A stretch of DNA of 64,000 nucleotides from Bacteroides ovatus (GTDB lineage Bacteria > Bacteroidota > Bacteroidia > Bacteroidales > Bacteroidaceae), in assembly GCF_001314995.1 (NCBI RefSeq), contig NZ_CP012938.1:3410001-3474000 (forward strand). The letters run 5' to 3'. The notes beneath the pieces are model-generated. The model saw only the letters and a program-made list of their open reading frames with translations, was not told the DNA's origin and made no database searches. Positions 57,602 to 64,000 of this stretch are shown here, one piece after another (within the stretch, counting starts at the first letter, position 1; each line of letters starts with the position of its first letter). A program made the position numbers and the translations under genes.

Positions 57602-58774
57602 TTAAGGTAGTAATTCAAATTCTCCATAAGCCACTTTGGTGCCTCTGTTGAATGATTTGTAGATACGGTATTTCCCTGGATGGTTGGGGGATTCTGATGT
57701 ATAGAGTTTGATTGTCTGTTGGTGACTGGGGTGCTCCGGTGGGAAAATCCACAGTATATCATTAACGACAGGATCGGTCGGCAATGTTTCCCATTGCCGT
57801 TTACTTTTGTTATAGTAAGCAAGGCTGTACTTTTCTCCGCACTCGTATTCATAGTGAGAGTGGTTGGTGATGGTTATTTTTACTTCTGTAGTTGATAGCG
57901 GATAATGATCGTGTTCTGTTTCTATAGAAAGCGAAGCGGGACTTATGTTCTCTCCAGTCGGAATGTCACGGGGAATAGGTCGCAATATGACGGAGTTCGT
58001 TTGCGATGATTGGTTGGTTTTCTTAGGTAACACTGTATAAAGCCCTTGTTCGTCTTTTATTATCTCATATTTTCCCGATTCCAGCCACGTATTCCAATCC
58101 TTAAAAAGACCGGTGATAAATAGGTATAAATCTTCGGAAATATATATTTCTGTACCTGACTTTAAGTCGCATGCCAACTGACCATTTACGACAGACAGAT
58201 GTTTCTGGGCTCTTTGTAAGGCTTTCGAATAGACAACCTGATTAAATGCGTAATCTTTATTGAAACCTCGTCCCGTGAATAAATCTATTGCAGCATACGA
58301 CATCGTCCCTCTTGTCTTCAGGAAAGTAGTGTCGGTTATAGACGTCTTGTAGCTATTAGCTTCTTCCCACATCTTTCTTTTTTCCTGTTCTCTGAATTTC
58401 TGCACAATCTCGCTCACTTTATCTTGTTCGCTTGTTTCTCTGTGAGATTTTAGGCTGTCATTATCTTGTAATTCGTCATAAAGAGGTAAAGCAAAAAAAG
58501 TGTTATTGCCCTTTTCAAACTGTTCTATGATACATGGGATAATTTTCTTACCCATAGCTTTTAGCTCTTTGAATTGGGGTAAAATGGTGTAAGCACGGGT
58601 ACTTGAACTTAATTGTGCTTTGGGATTGTTGTGTATTTCTTTTTCCCAGGCATTAAATAAACTGTCAAATTTGGCTATATCCTCTGTTGTCAAAATATCA
58701 CTTTTTTCTGTATTCTGTTTAATACATCCTGTAGTGATAAAGATAAATGGCAGAATAAAAAAAAGTGTTCTCAT
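57602..58774 (-). CDS. Lipoprotein with C-terminal Ig-like domain
   Basis: A 390-residue exported protein with a lipoprotein signal: the lipobox ITTGC places the modified cysteine at residue 17. The first 250 residues are helical and unrecognised, with a charged segment (EIVQKFREQEKRKMWEEANSY). The last 110 (LSIETEHDHYPLSTTEVKITITNHS to the end) resemble the Big_14-type bacterial Ig-like domain, ending GKYRIYKSFNRGTKVAYGEFEL. Function unknown; likely on the inner face of the outer membrane or the cell surface. A -7 box lies upstream. Confidence 0.78.
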   Translation of the reverse strand: MRTLFFILPFIFITTGCIKQNTEKSDILTTEDIAKFDSLFNAWEKEIHNNPKAQLSSSTRAYTILPQFKELKAMGKKIIPCIIEQFEKGNNTFFALPLYDELQDNDSLKSHRETSEQDKVSEIVQKFREQEKRKMWEEANSYKTSITDTTFLKTRGTMSYAAIDLFTGRGFNKDYAFNQVVYSKALQRAQKHLSVVNGQLACDLKSGTEIYISEDLYLFITGLFKDWNTWLESGKYEIIKDEQGLYTVLPKKTNQSSQTNSVILRPIPRDIPTGENISPASLSIETEHDHYPLSTTEVKITITNHSHYEYECGEKYSLAYYNKSKRQWETLPTDPVVNDILWIFPPEHPSHQQTIKLYTSESPNHPGKYRIYKSFNRGTKVAYGEFELLP

Positions 58775-58842
58775 CGTTTTAATTATTAATCGGTTTTGTA
58801 ATAGGTTTGCATAGGGTATATCAAGTTTTGATCTGTTTCCTG

Positions 58843-58850
58843 CAAATATA
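58843..58850 (-). promoter_or_regulatory. -7 box for the lipoprotein gene
   Basis: TATATTTG on the minus strand matches TAnnTTTG 68 bp upstream of the ATG; TTTA at 58875-58872 is a weak -33 match at 21 bp. The rest of 58851-59035 holds nothing I recognise. Confidence 0.45.
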
Positions 58851-59035
58851 GAAATAATATTTCTAAACCGATAAACTGGATGCTGCTGTTTTTTTACCGG
58901 ATAAGAAAACGTTTATTCGTTTTTCGATGTGATACTAGTTGCCCTTTGATAAATAATGTGAAAAAACAATTTTAGCCTCATCATCGAATTAACTTTCACC
59001 CATTTGTGAGGTCTAACATACATAACTTATTTAAT

Positions 59036-59395
59036 ATGAGAATTAAAATGATGAGAAAGCAAATTTTAAGTTTGGCAGTTGCGTTATTGATTGGCTCAAC
59101 TGTATGTATGGCTCAAAATCGTCAGAATGGAAAGGCTGATAGAGAGAAACGTATGGAACAGATTGTTGCCGATCTGGGCTTGAATGAAAAGCAGGCCAAA
59201 GATTTCAAAGCTGCCATGGAAGAAATGAGACCTGCGAAAAATAAATCGAATGAAAGACCTACGCGGGAAGAAATGCAAAAGAAAAGGCAGGAAATAGATG
59301 CTAAAATAAAAAGCATTCTGACCGATGAACAATATAAGAAATACCAGGATATGCGTAAGAAGGATAACGCGAAGAAAAAGAAAAAAGCAAAATAA
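59036..59395 (+). CDS. Small periplasmic Spy/DUF4890-like protein
   Basis: A 119-residue exported, strongly basic protein. I start at 59036 (MRIKMMRKQILSL); starts at 59048 or 59051 are equally possible, and an upstream ATG at 59006 is less likely. The signal peptide ends at CMAQ. The mature part is a charged helical hairpin with two matched motifs, IVADLGLNEKQAKDFKAAME and IKSILTDEQYKKYQDMRKK, like Spy/CpxP chaperones and the Bacteroidetes DUF4890 group, and ends in a poly-lysine tail. A chaperone or envelope-stress role is an inference. Confidence 0.8.
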   Translation: MRIKMMRKQILSLAVALLIGSTVCMAQNRQNGKADREKRMEQIVADLGLNEKQAKDFKAAMEEMRPAKNKSNERPTREEMQKKRQEIDAKIKSILTDEQYKKYQDMRKKDNAKKKKKAK

Positions 59396-59766
59396 GTACT
59401 ATTCGTTTAATCTAAACCTGTCAAATAGAGAATCGTAAAAGACAATCTGTTATGACGCTATGCTTATTTTCGGTTCTTTCATAAATAATTTATTTAATCT
59501 ACATGACCATTTTCGTTCTACTAAAGTTGAATGCAGGCTCCATTTAAATGAGTCTATTTTTCAATTTAAGTAGAACGAAAATTTGTTAGATGATGTTTCG
59601 TCTTATATCTATACTCCCTCCACTAAAGCTTTTCTTCATGCTTTTATCTTTCAATCTTTCACCTTCTACTGAAACTCCCTGTCTATGGTAGTTGTACGTT
59701 GGTGATAGATGTAAAATGATCTGTCACCGATCTGTCATCTTTCACCGGATATTTTTTATTGCAAAC
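59396..59766. other. Intergenic region with inverted repeats
   Basis: There is no gene. It holds a 22-bp imperfect inverted repeat (59510-59531 and 59560-59581, 20 of 22 matching, 28-nt loop). Nearer the VirE-type gene are ATCTTTCAATCTTTCACC (59646-59663) and ATCTTTCACC (59737-59746), inverted relatives of repeats on the far side of that gene, and GGTGATAGAT (59701-59710). Confidence 0.6.
59510..59581. repeat. 22-bp inverted repeat around a small palindrome
   Basis: The arms 59510-59531 (TTTTCGTTCTACT...) and 59560-59581 match at 20 of 22 positions. The 28-nt loop contains the palindrome CATTTAAATG (59541-59550). It starts 114 bp past the Spy-like gene and could be its terminator, or a small non-autonomous element. 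Confidence 0.6.
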
Positions 59767-61875
59767 TTATCCTCTTCCCGGCTTGATTCGTATTACTTTG
59801 TAGAAATTACCGCGTTTCGTATGCAAAGAAGGTATTTTGTTCTTTTGCAATATTCTTCCGAACTGGACAATACTGCAGATAGATACATGAATCTTGCTGT
59901 CATGTTGTAACTGTTGCAGTATTTCAATAGCAAGGAGTTGCTCGCATTCTTCTCCTTCTTTTGCCCCTCGGAAATATTCGTGAAACAACTGTTCGGCAAC
60001 CGGCATGACTTGAAATTCCTGATTATTCTCCGTCATGACATGCTCATCTTCCGTGTTGAACCAATATCGCTCTCCTCTATATAAGTCGTGCATGGCTTGT
60101 GCATAAAGCTGCTCATAATCAATGGGGGAGCAATCGATGGGGCCGGTCACATTAATTACGATATAGCGTCGGCTGCCGGAAGTATCAGTCAGTAGGTCCT
60201 TGTGATTGCTTGTCCCAATGAAAGATGCATATCGGCGCATCTCTTGAGTAGCGGTGCCATGCGGACGCCGGACGTTGACAACCGGTTTTTGAAGAATATG
60301 TTTCAGAAATGCCTGCTGGCTCACTCGGTTCTGGTCAAATTCATCCATATTGATGAGTGCGAATCTATTTAGAGAAAGTTCGGCATCCCGCTTATTGCTG
60401 AAATCAATGCGGTCGGTATAATAAGCCTGTAATTCAGGTGGAAGCAGACTTCGGCAAAAGGTGGATTTTCGGTATGCCTGTGGACCGACCAGTAATGGTA
60501 CAGTACAATTGGCGTATTTCCGGTCTGTCTGACGCCAGTGGGCTACCATATTCAGAAACCAGCGGTAAAACAAGTCAGGCCAGTGGGTATTGTTGCAAGG
60601 AACCCGGGTTGCCAGTTCCCGAATCCGGTCACGCCCGTCCCAACGGATGTCCAACCCGAAAAGGAAATCTTCAATAGGATTAAAAATAGGGATACGGTCG
60701 GAGTCCAGATACCGGATGACGTCTCTGTCCCATAAGTTAAGCCCTTCCAGGCGTGCGTTCATTGCGATGCTGTTCCGTATGCGGTTACTGATGGGGCGGA
60801 AACAGAAACAAAACGTGTTTCGTTCGCGGTATTCCGCAACTGTCGTCATTGTATTGTAGCGAAATTCATATCGGCGTTGCATGAATTCTTCCGTCCGAAA
60901 CTCCAGTTCCTGTTCTGCTGATAAGGGAGATTTCTTTCCGAAACCTTTTTCGCACGTATATACATTCTGTATGGTTTGCCGGATCAGGAATTCTTTATTC
61001 TTGGTATAGAAATGAGCGGTAGACCAACGGATCGTTTCTTCTTCCGGTATTCCTGCCTGAAAACAGTTCTTCGCTACCTGAACCAGCAAAGGCTTCAGGT
61101 CTTCATCGGAATGAATATGGATTCTTGGCTGTAATTCGCTTAGTGATTGATATGCCTTGTATAAAGCAGCTTCGAAGAGAGCGGATAATGTGTCGAAGCT
61201 GTCATATCCCGGAATCAACCGTTTGAATGGAGATGCTTCTGCTTGCACAGCTTCCTTGTAAGTTGTTTCCGAAGGCATCTCCAATGGCTGCCGCATATAA
61301 ATCACGGTAGATTCAGGGTTGTAATAAAGTTCCGGGTCATAAGTCTGTCGGCAGAACTGTTCCAGGGCAGGATTCTTCAGTTCGATAGCATAGGAAAGGG
61401 CGGGCTGGTATAGGCTGACTGCTTTTCTGTAGGCATTTGCCTGAAATATTTCCGCTTCTTCCCGTTTTTGAGGAAGTGACTTGTCGGGACGTGTGAATCG
61501 TATCCATATTTTCACGGAATGTCCTCCAGAACCCATAAAGGCTGCGAATGTATGTGAAAGTTCAGCCGCTTCCTGCTTCACCCGGTTTACTTCCATCCGG
61601 TTGGCGAGATGATTCACTTCTATTTGTATAATGCCGTTATATCCGGTCATTTGTATACCATTGACTGTTTTACGAAAAGTGGCAGCCGGGACAACTTTGG
61701 TCAATTTCTTGACGTCGTCCAGTTTGCTGTCCGGTGATGCGTAACGGATGCTCGTGCGTAGGTTGCTGACTGGCTGGGCTTTCGTTTCATGCTTCATCGT
61801 TTCAATTTGTGTGTTGATGTCCAACGTTCGCATGGTTGTCGTCTCTCCGTTGTCTCGCATCAAAGTAAGTTTCAT
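59767..61875 (-). CDS. VirE/BT4734-type primase-helicase-like protein
   Basis: A 702-residue cytoplasmic protein with the layout of the Bacteroidetes VirE group: an N-terminal BT4734/VirE_N-like domain (about 60-190; FAAFMGSGGHSVKIWIRF), a linker region, and a VirE-type P-loop ATPase domain (about 400-620) with a non-standard Walker A (VGPQAYRKSTF), Walker B ALINMDEFD and IGTSNHKDLL, plus a C-terminal DUF3874-like tail. Such proteins are common in mobile or capsule-linked loci, usually with an HU-like and an amidase gene, which are absent here. It is bracketed by inverted repeats. Confidence 0.83.
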   Translation of the reverse strand: MKLTLMRDNGETTTMRTLDINTQIETMKHETKAQPVSNLRTSIRYASPDSKLDDVKKLTKVVPAATFRKTVNGIQMTGYNGIIQIEVNHLANRMEVNRVKQEAAELSHTFAAFMGSGGHSVKIWIRFTRPDKSLPQKREEAEIFQANAYRKAVSLYQPALSYAIELKNPALEQFCRQTYDPELYYNPESTVIYMRQPLEMPSETTYKEAVQAEASPFKRLIPGYDSFDTLSALFEAALYKAYQSLSELQPRIHIHSDEDLKPLLVQVAKNCFQAGIPEEETIRWSTAHFYTKNKEFLIRQTIQNVYTCEKGFGKKSPLSAEQELEFRTEEFMQRRYEFRYNTMTTVAEYRERNTFCFCFRPISNRIRNSIAMNARLEGLNLWDRDVIRYLDSDRIPIFNPIEDFLFGLDIRWDGRDRIRELATRVPCNNTHWPDLFYRWFLNMVAHWRQTDRKYANCTVPLLVGPQAYRKSTFCRSLLPPELQAYYTDRIDFSNKRDAELSLNRFALINMDEFDQNRVSQQAFLKHILQKPVVNVRRPHGTATQEMRRYASFIGTSNHKDLLTDTSGSRRYIVINVTGPIDCSPIDYEQLYAQAMHDLYRGERYWFNTEDEHVMTENNQEFQVMPVAEQLFHEYFRGAKEGEECEQLLAIEILQQLQHDSKIHVSICSIVQFGRILQKNKIPSLHTKRGNFYKVIRIKPGRG

Positions 61876-61998
61876 GATAGATGTGTTTATTGTTTATGTT
61901 TCTTTCTTTAAAAGGCGAGTAAAGGTATGCTTTATTATCGGACTCTCCAAATATATCATCTTCTCTTTATTGGAATCTTCTTATGTACTATCTCTTGC
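61876..61998. other. Upstream region of the VirE-type gene
   Basis: AT-rich sequence of about 120 bp between the VirE-type start and the first repeat unit. I found no matching promoter pair on the minus strand and no other feature. Confidence 0.35.
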
Positions 61999-62260
61999 AT
62001 TGGCTATTAATAGAAAACTTCCTTTCTTTCCTATGCAAAGTTTCTTTCGTCTAATAGAGAAGTTCCTTTTGACTGTTTGCAATCTATAAATGAAAGCTTT
62101 GATTATATAAATGCAAGTTCTGTTTTTATAAACGCAAGTTTCATTTATAAAAACGGAACTTGCATTTATAGTTTGAATCAGGTGAGGAATAAGTTTTCTA
62201 TTAATGAAAAGGAAGTTTATATTTAATGGAAAGGAACTTATCTATTAATAGTTCAGGAAA
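61999..62260. repeat. AT-rich array with 21-22 bp period
   Basis: Units of the type CTATTAATAG / TATAAATGCAAGTTC recur. The AAGTT or AACTT core is at 62016, 62038 and 62060, then 62094, 62115, 62136 and 62157 (exactly 21 bp apart), then 62191, 62213 and 62235 (22 bp apart). Orientation varies. Within it 62106-62130 and 62146-62170 form a 25-bp inverted repeat with one mismatch and a 15-nt loop. The array lies between the divergent VirE-type and M48 genes. Confidence 0.8.
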
Positions 62261-62290
62261 GAAATAGCTGTTCCTTTGAATGTGATAAGT

Positions 62291-62393
62291 GGTGAAAGAT
62301 GAAAGATTGGGTGATAGATTGAAAAAGAACTGTCAATGGTTTGAAAGTGCGATGAACAAAAGGATTTATGACTTTCGGTGAAAGATGAAAGAT
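62291..62393. repeat. GGTGAAAGATGAAAGAT repeats
   Basis: GGTGAAAGATGAAAGAT occurs at 62291-62307 and 62377-62393, with the variant GGTGATAGATTGAAAAA at 62310-62326. Inverted relatives lie at 59646-59663 and 59737-59746, so the VirE-type gene is bracketed by them. Confidence 0.7.
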
Positions 62394-62592
62394 ATAAATA
62401 GTGTATTTGTAATGAATGCTATCTTTTTGTTGTTGTGATTTGCAAAATAAAAAATGTCATGATAGACATGTTTTTCGCATCAATAGTTCTGTTTTTGGTC
62501 TGTTTAGACATGATTGGGACTTTTGTAATTTTTTGCCTGCTATATTATTCGTTATATTTGAGACTTGTAACGATGATGCGGTGAACTAGAAT
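62394..62592. other. Intergenic stretch with a -7 box
   Basis: TATATTTG (62553-62560) matches the -7 consensus on the plus strand, with TTTG at 62532-62535 at a short 17-bp spacing. It could serve a small frame at 62593 or the M48 gene 340 bp further on. Nothing else is recognised. Confidence 0.4.
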
Positions 62593-62691
62593 ATGGAGAA
62601 TATGTTTGTCCAGGTCTCTGAAATCGCCAATGAAAGGACTGCACAAGGACAACATTTTAGCAGCATGATATTTGTATCTGTTAAAAGCTAA
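62593..62691 (+). CDS. Possible 32-residue small protein
   Basis: A short frame, MENMFVQVSEIANERTAQG and on to TAA at 62691, 33 bp after a -7 box match. The composition is protein-like but the length is small and no known family is recognised. It could equally be a fragment of a lost gene. About 210 bp of unassigned sequence separates it from the M48 gene. Confidence 0.25.
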   Translation: MENMFVQVSEIANERTAQGQHFSSMIFVSVKS

Positions 62692-62902
62692 TACTGATTA
62701 TCGTGCTGCTTTCTTATTTTGTCAGATAAATGAAGAATTTATTCGCATAATTCTTTTTATGTTTCCGGTTTATTGTATATCAGGATTTTAACCTGTGGTG
62801 CTTACGAGGAGTTTGTTGCGTATACCAGTGATATGAAAAGACTGAACTTGATGTGTTTTGTAATGAAGGTCATAAAAACAATAGATATTAATATTGATAA
62901 CC

Positions 62903-63781
62903 ATGATTAAAGCAACAGATTTTATTCATCCGGAGGATGCAGCTGCATTGAGGCAGCTGGAAAGTATTCCCGGATTCCCGACCCTAGTGAAAAAATTGAT
63001 GTCAATGGGATTGGAACAACTGCAATATGGCGTTAATATGGCATCTGCAATTCGTTTATCACCGAATCAATTGCCTAAATTGTATAATCGTCTGCCACCG
63101 ATTTGTAAGAAGTTGGGGATTGAACAACCGGAATTCTATCTCTCTATGGACCCTAATCCTAACGCATGGACCTTTGGCGATACAAAGATTTTTATAACTA
63201 TCACTTCCGGCTTGGTTGATATGATGACAGAAGAGGAACTGGATGCAGTGATTGCCCATGAATGCGGGCATATTCTTTGTCATCATGTCTTATATCATTC
63301 CATAGCTCATTATGTGATGGATGGTTTGGATTCACTTGGCGTTTTGGGAAGTTTGGGAGTCCCCATCCAATATGCGATTTTGTATTGGGAACGTAAAAGT
63401 GAGTTGTCTTGTGACAGAGCTGCCAGTATTGTGACTACTCCAGCCATAGTGGCAAGCACGATGGCTCGTCTATCTGGAGGTCCGTCTTCTATAACAAAGA
63501 ATATCGATCTGGTGGAGTGGGCTAAGCAGGCAGACCAATATGAAGCTATCCGTAATGACGGATTATGGAATAAGACATTGCAAGTCGCAGCTATAATGAA
63601 TCAGAATCATCCGTTTTCGGCCGTGCGGGTTAAGGAGATCTTGAAATGGGGGAAAAGTTCCCAATATAAGACTATCGTCGATCATCTTTCGACAGAGAAA
63701 TCAGGCAAGATATGCCTGAATTGCAAGCAACCGATAGCGGATGGCTGGACTTATTGCAAACATTGTGGAAATAAACTTTAA
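62903..63781 (+). CDS. M48-family metallopeptidase with C-terminal zinc ribbon
   Basis: A 292-residue peptidase. I start at 62903 (MIKATDFIHPED). The zinc site is HECGH at residues 119-123, with the third ligand E167 in SELSCD, so the active site is complete. Two hydrophobic stretches flank the site. The last 25 residues form a zinc ribbon (CLNCKQ...CKHCGN), unusual for classic HtpX. It could act in protein quality control; no partner is certain. A small partial gene follows by 12 bp. Confidence 0.9.
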   Translation: MIKATDFIHPEDAAALRQLESIPGFPTLVKKLMSMGLEQLQYGVNMASAIRLSPNQLPKLYNRLPPICKKLGIEQPEFYLSMDPNPNAWTFGDTKIFITITSGLVDMMTEEELDAVIAHECGHILCHHVLYHSIAHYVMDGLDSLGVLGSLGVPIQYAILYWERKSELSCDRAASIVTTPAIVASTMARLSGGPSSITKNIDLVEWAKQADQYEAIRNDGLWNKTLQVAAIMNQNHPFSAVRVKEILKWGKSSQYKTIVDHLSTEKSGKICLNCKQPIADGWTYCKHCGNKL

Positions 63782-63793
63782 ATATAATAGCTT

Positions 63794-64000
63794 ATGTTTT
63801 TTAATGAACAAGGAATGTTGAATTTAGATGAGGCGGTCATGAACCAGCCCACATTCAAGAAGATTATGGAAGATGGTATAGTTACTGAACAGGAGGTCAA
63901 GGAACAGTCTGAAAGAATTATTTCTATATTGAAGTCTATGGAAAAGAACTATACGGAAGAACAACAGCGTGAGATTAAGGAATTGCTTGTTGAAACCGGT
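63794..64000 (+). CDS. Hypothetical protein (partial, 3' end outside)
   Basis: An open frame starting MFFNEQGMLNLDEAVMNQP 12 bp after the M48 gene and running off the right edge (69 codons seen). The visible part is helical and charged (FKKIMEDGIVTEQEVKEQSE, then ILKSMEKNYTEEQQREIKEL) and contains no recognised motif. The tight spacing suggests it is coexpressed with the M48 peptidase. Confidence 0.7.
   Translation, partial: MFFNEQGMLNLDEAVMNQPTFKKIMEDGIVTEQEVKEQSERIISILKSMEKNYTEEQQREIKELLVETG

Noticed and set aside
57227..57610. 127-codon frame across tRNA-Leu
   Set aside because: It reads through the tRNA and its terminator, so it cannot be a normal gene.

Overview
The window is a chromosomal segment of a Bacteroides species, probably a relative of B. 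thetaiotaomicron or B. ovatus. This rests on the gene families present, the Bacteroides-type promoters (-33 TTTG, 19-21 bp, -7 TAnnTTTG) in front of many genes, the A-rich ribosome binding regions and the TonB/ECF/TlpA gene types. It was read from sequence only, with no database search.

Layout. 1-19507 is the core translation and transcription block, all on the minus strand: the S10/str cluster (rplB partial, rplW, rplD, rplC, rpsJ, fusA, rpsG, rpsL), a DUF3467 protein, rpoC, rpoB, rplL, rplJ, rplA, rplK, nusG, secE, tRNA-Trp, tuf, then tRNA-Thr, Gly, Tyr and Thr, and hpf. xerC and rpsU complete this leftward block (to 20671). 20859-26437 is a rightward set: aminopeptidase P, a gamma-carbonic-anhydrase-like protein and two overlapping TlpA-type thioredoxin genes. 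26712-36399 holds waaA and gltX (leftward), a 7TM-HD phosphohydrolase (rightward), then a low-molecular-weight phosphatase, a DUF4091 protein and priA (leftward). 36591-41437 is envelope-related and leftward: a small beta-barrel, a TonB-dependent receptor broken in its signal peptide, an ECF sigma factor, a small membrane protein and a frameshifted hypothetical gene. 42492-47711 is a catabolic module: aspA divergent from dcuB-ansB-porin. 47804-51233 carries a DUF2795 protein, a PduO-type adenosyltransferase, a methyltransferase-like protein and an IS1182-type insertion sequence. 51260-57416 has typA, rpsO, an XRE-cupin regulator with an acyl-CoA ligase, a mannose-1-phosphate guanylyltransferase and tRNA-Leu. 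57602-64000 holds a lipoprotein, a Spy-like periplasmic protein, a VirE/BT4734-type primase-helicase-like protein and an M48 peptidase with a downstream partial gene.

How genes work together. The first 20 kb supplies the ribosome, EF-G, EF-Tu, RNA polymerase, NusG and SecE. An intrinsic-terminator-like hairpin between rplL and rpoB probably tunes polymerase relative to ribosomal output. The porin, periplasmic asparaginase, C4-dicarboxylate carrier and aspartase form a plausible asparagine-to-fumarate route for anaerobic fumarate respiration.

The most unusual content is intergenic. Three arrays are built from self-complementary units with a period near two DNA turns: four palindromes exactly 23 bp apart (22651-22742), GTTTCA/TGAAAC alternating every 11 bp (42164-42284), and an AT-rich 21-22 bp array with a 25-bp inverted repeat (about 61999-62260). 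They differ in sequence but share architecture. I do not recognise them as a described element class and consider them the best candidates for something new.
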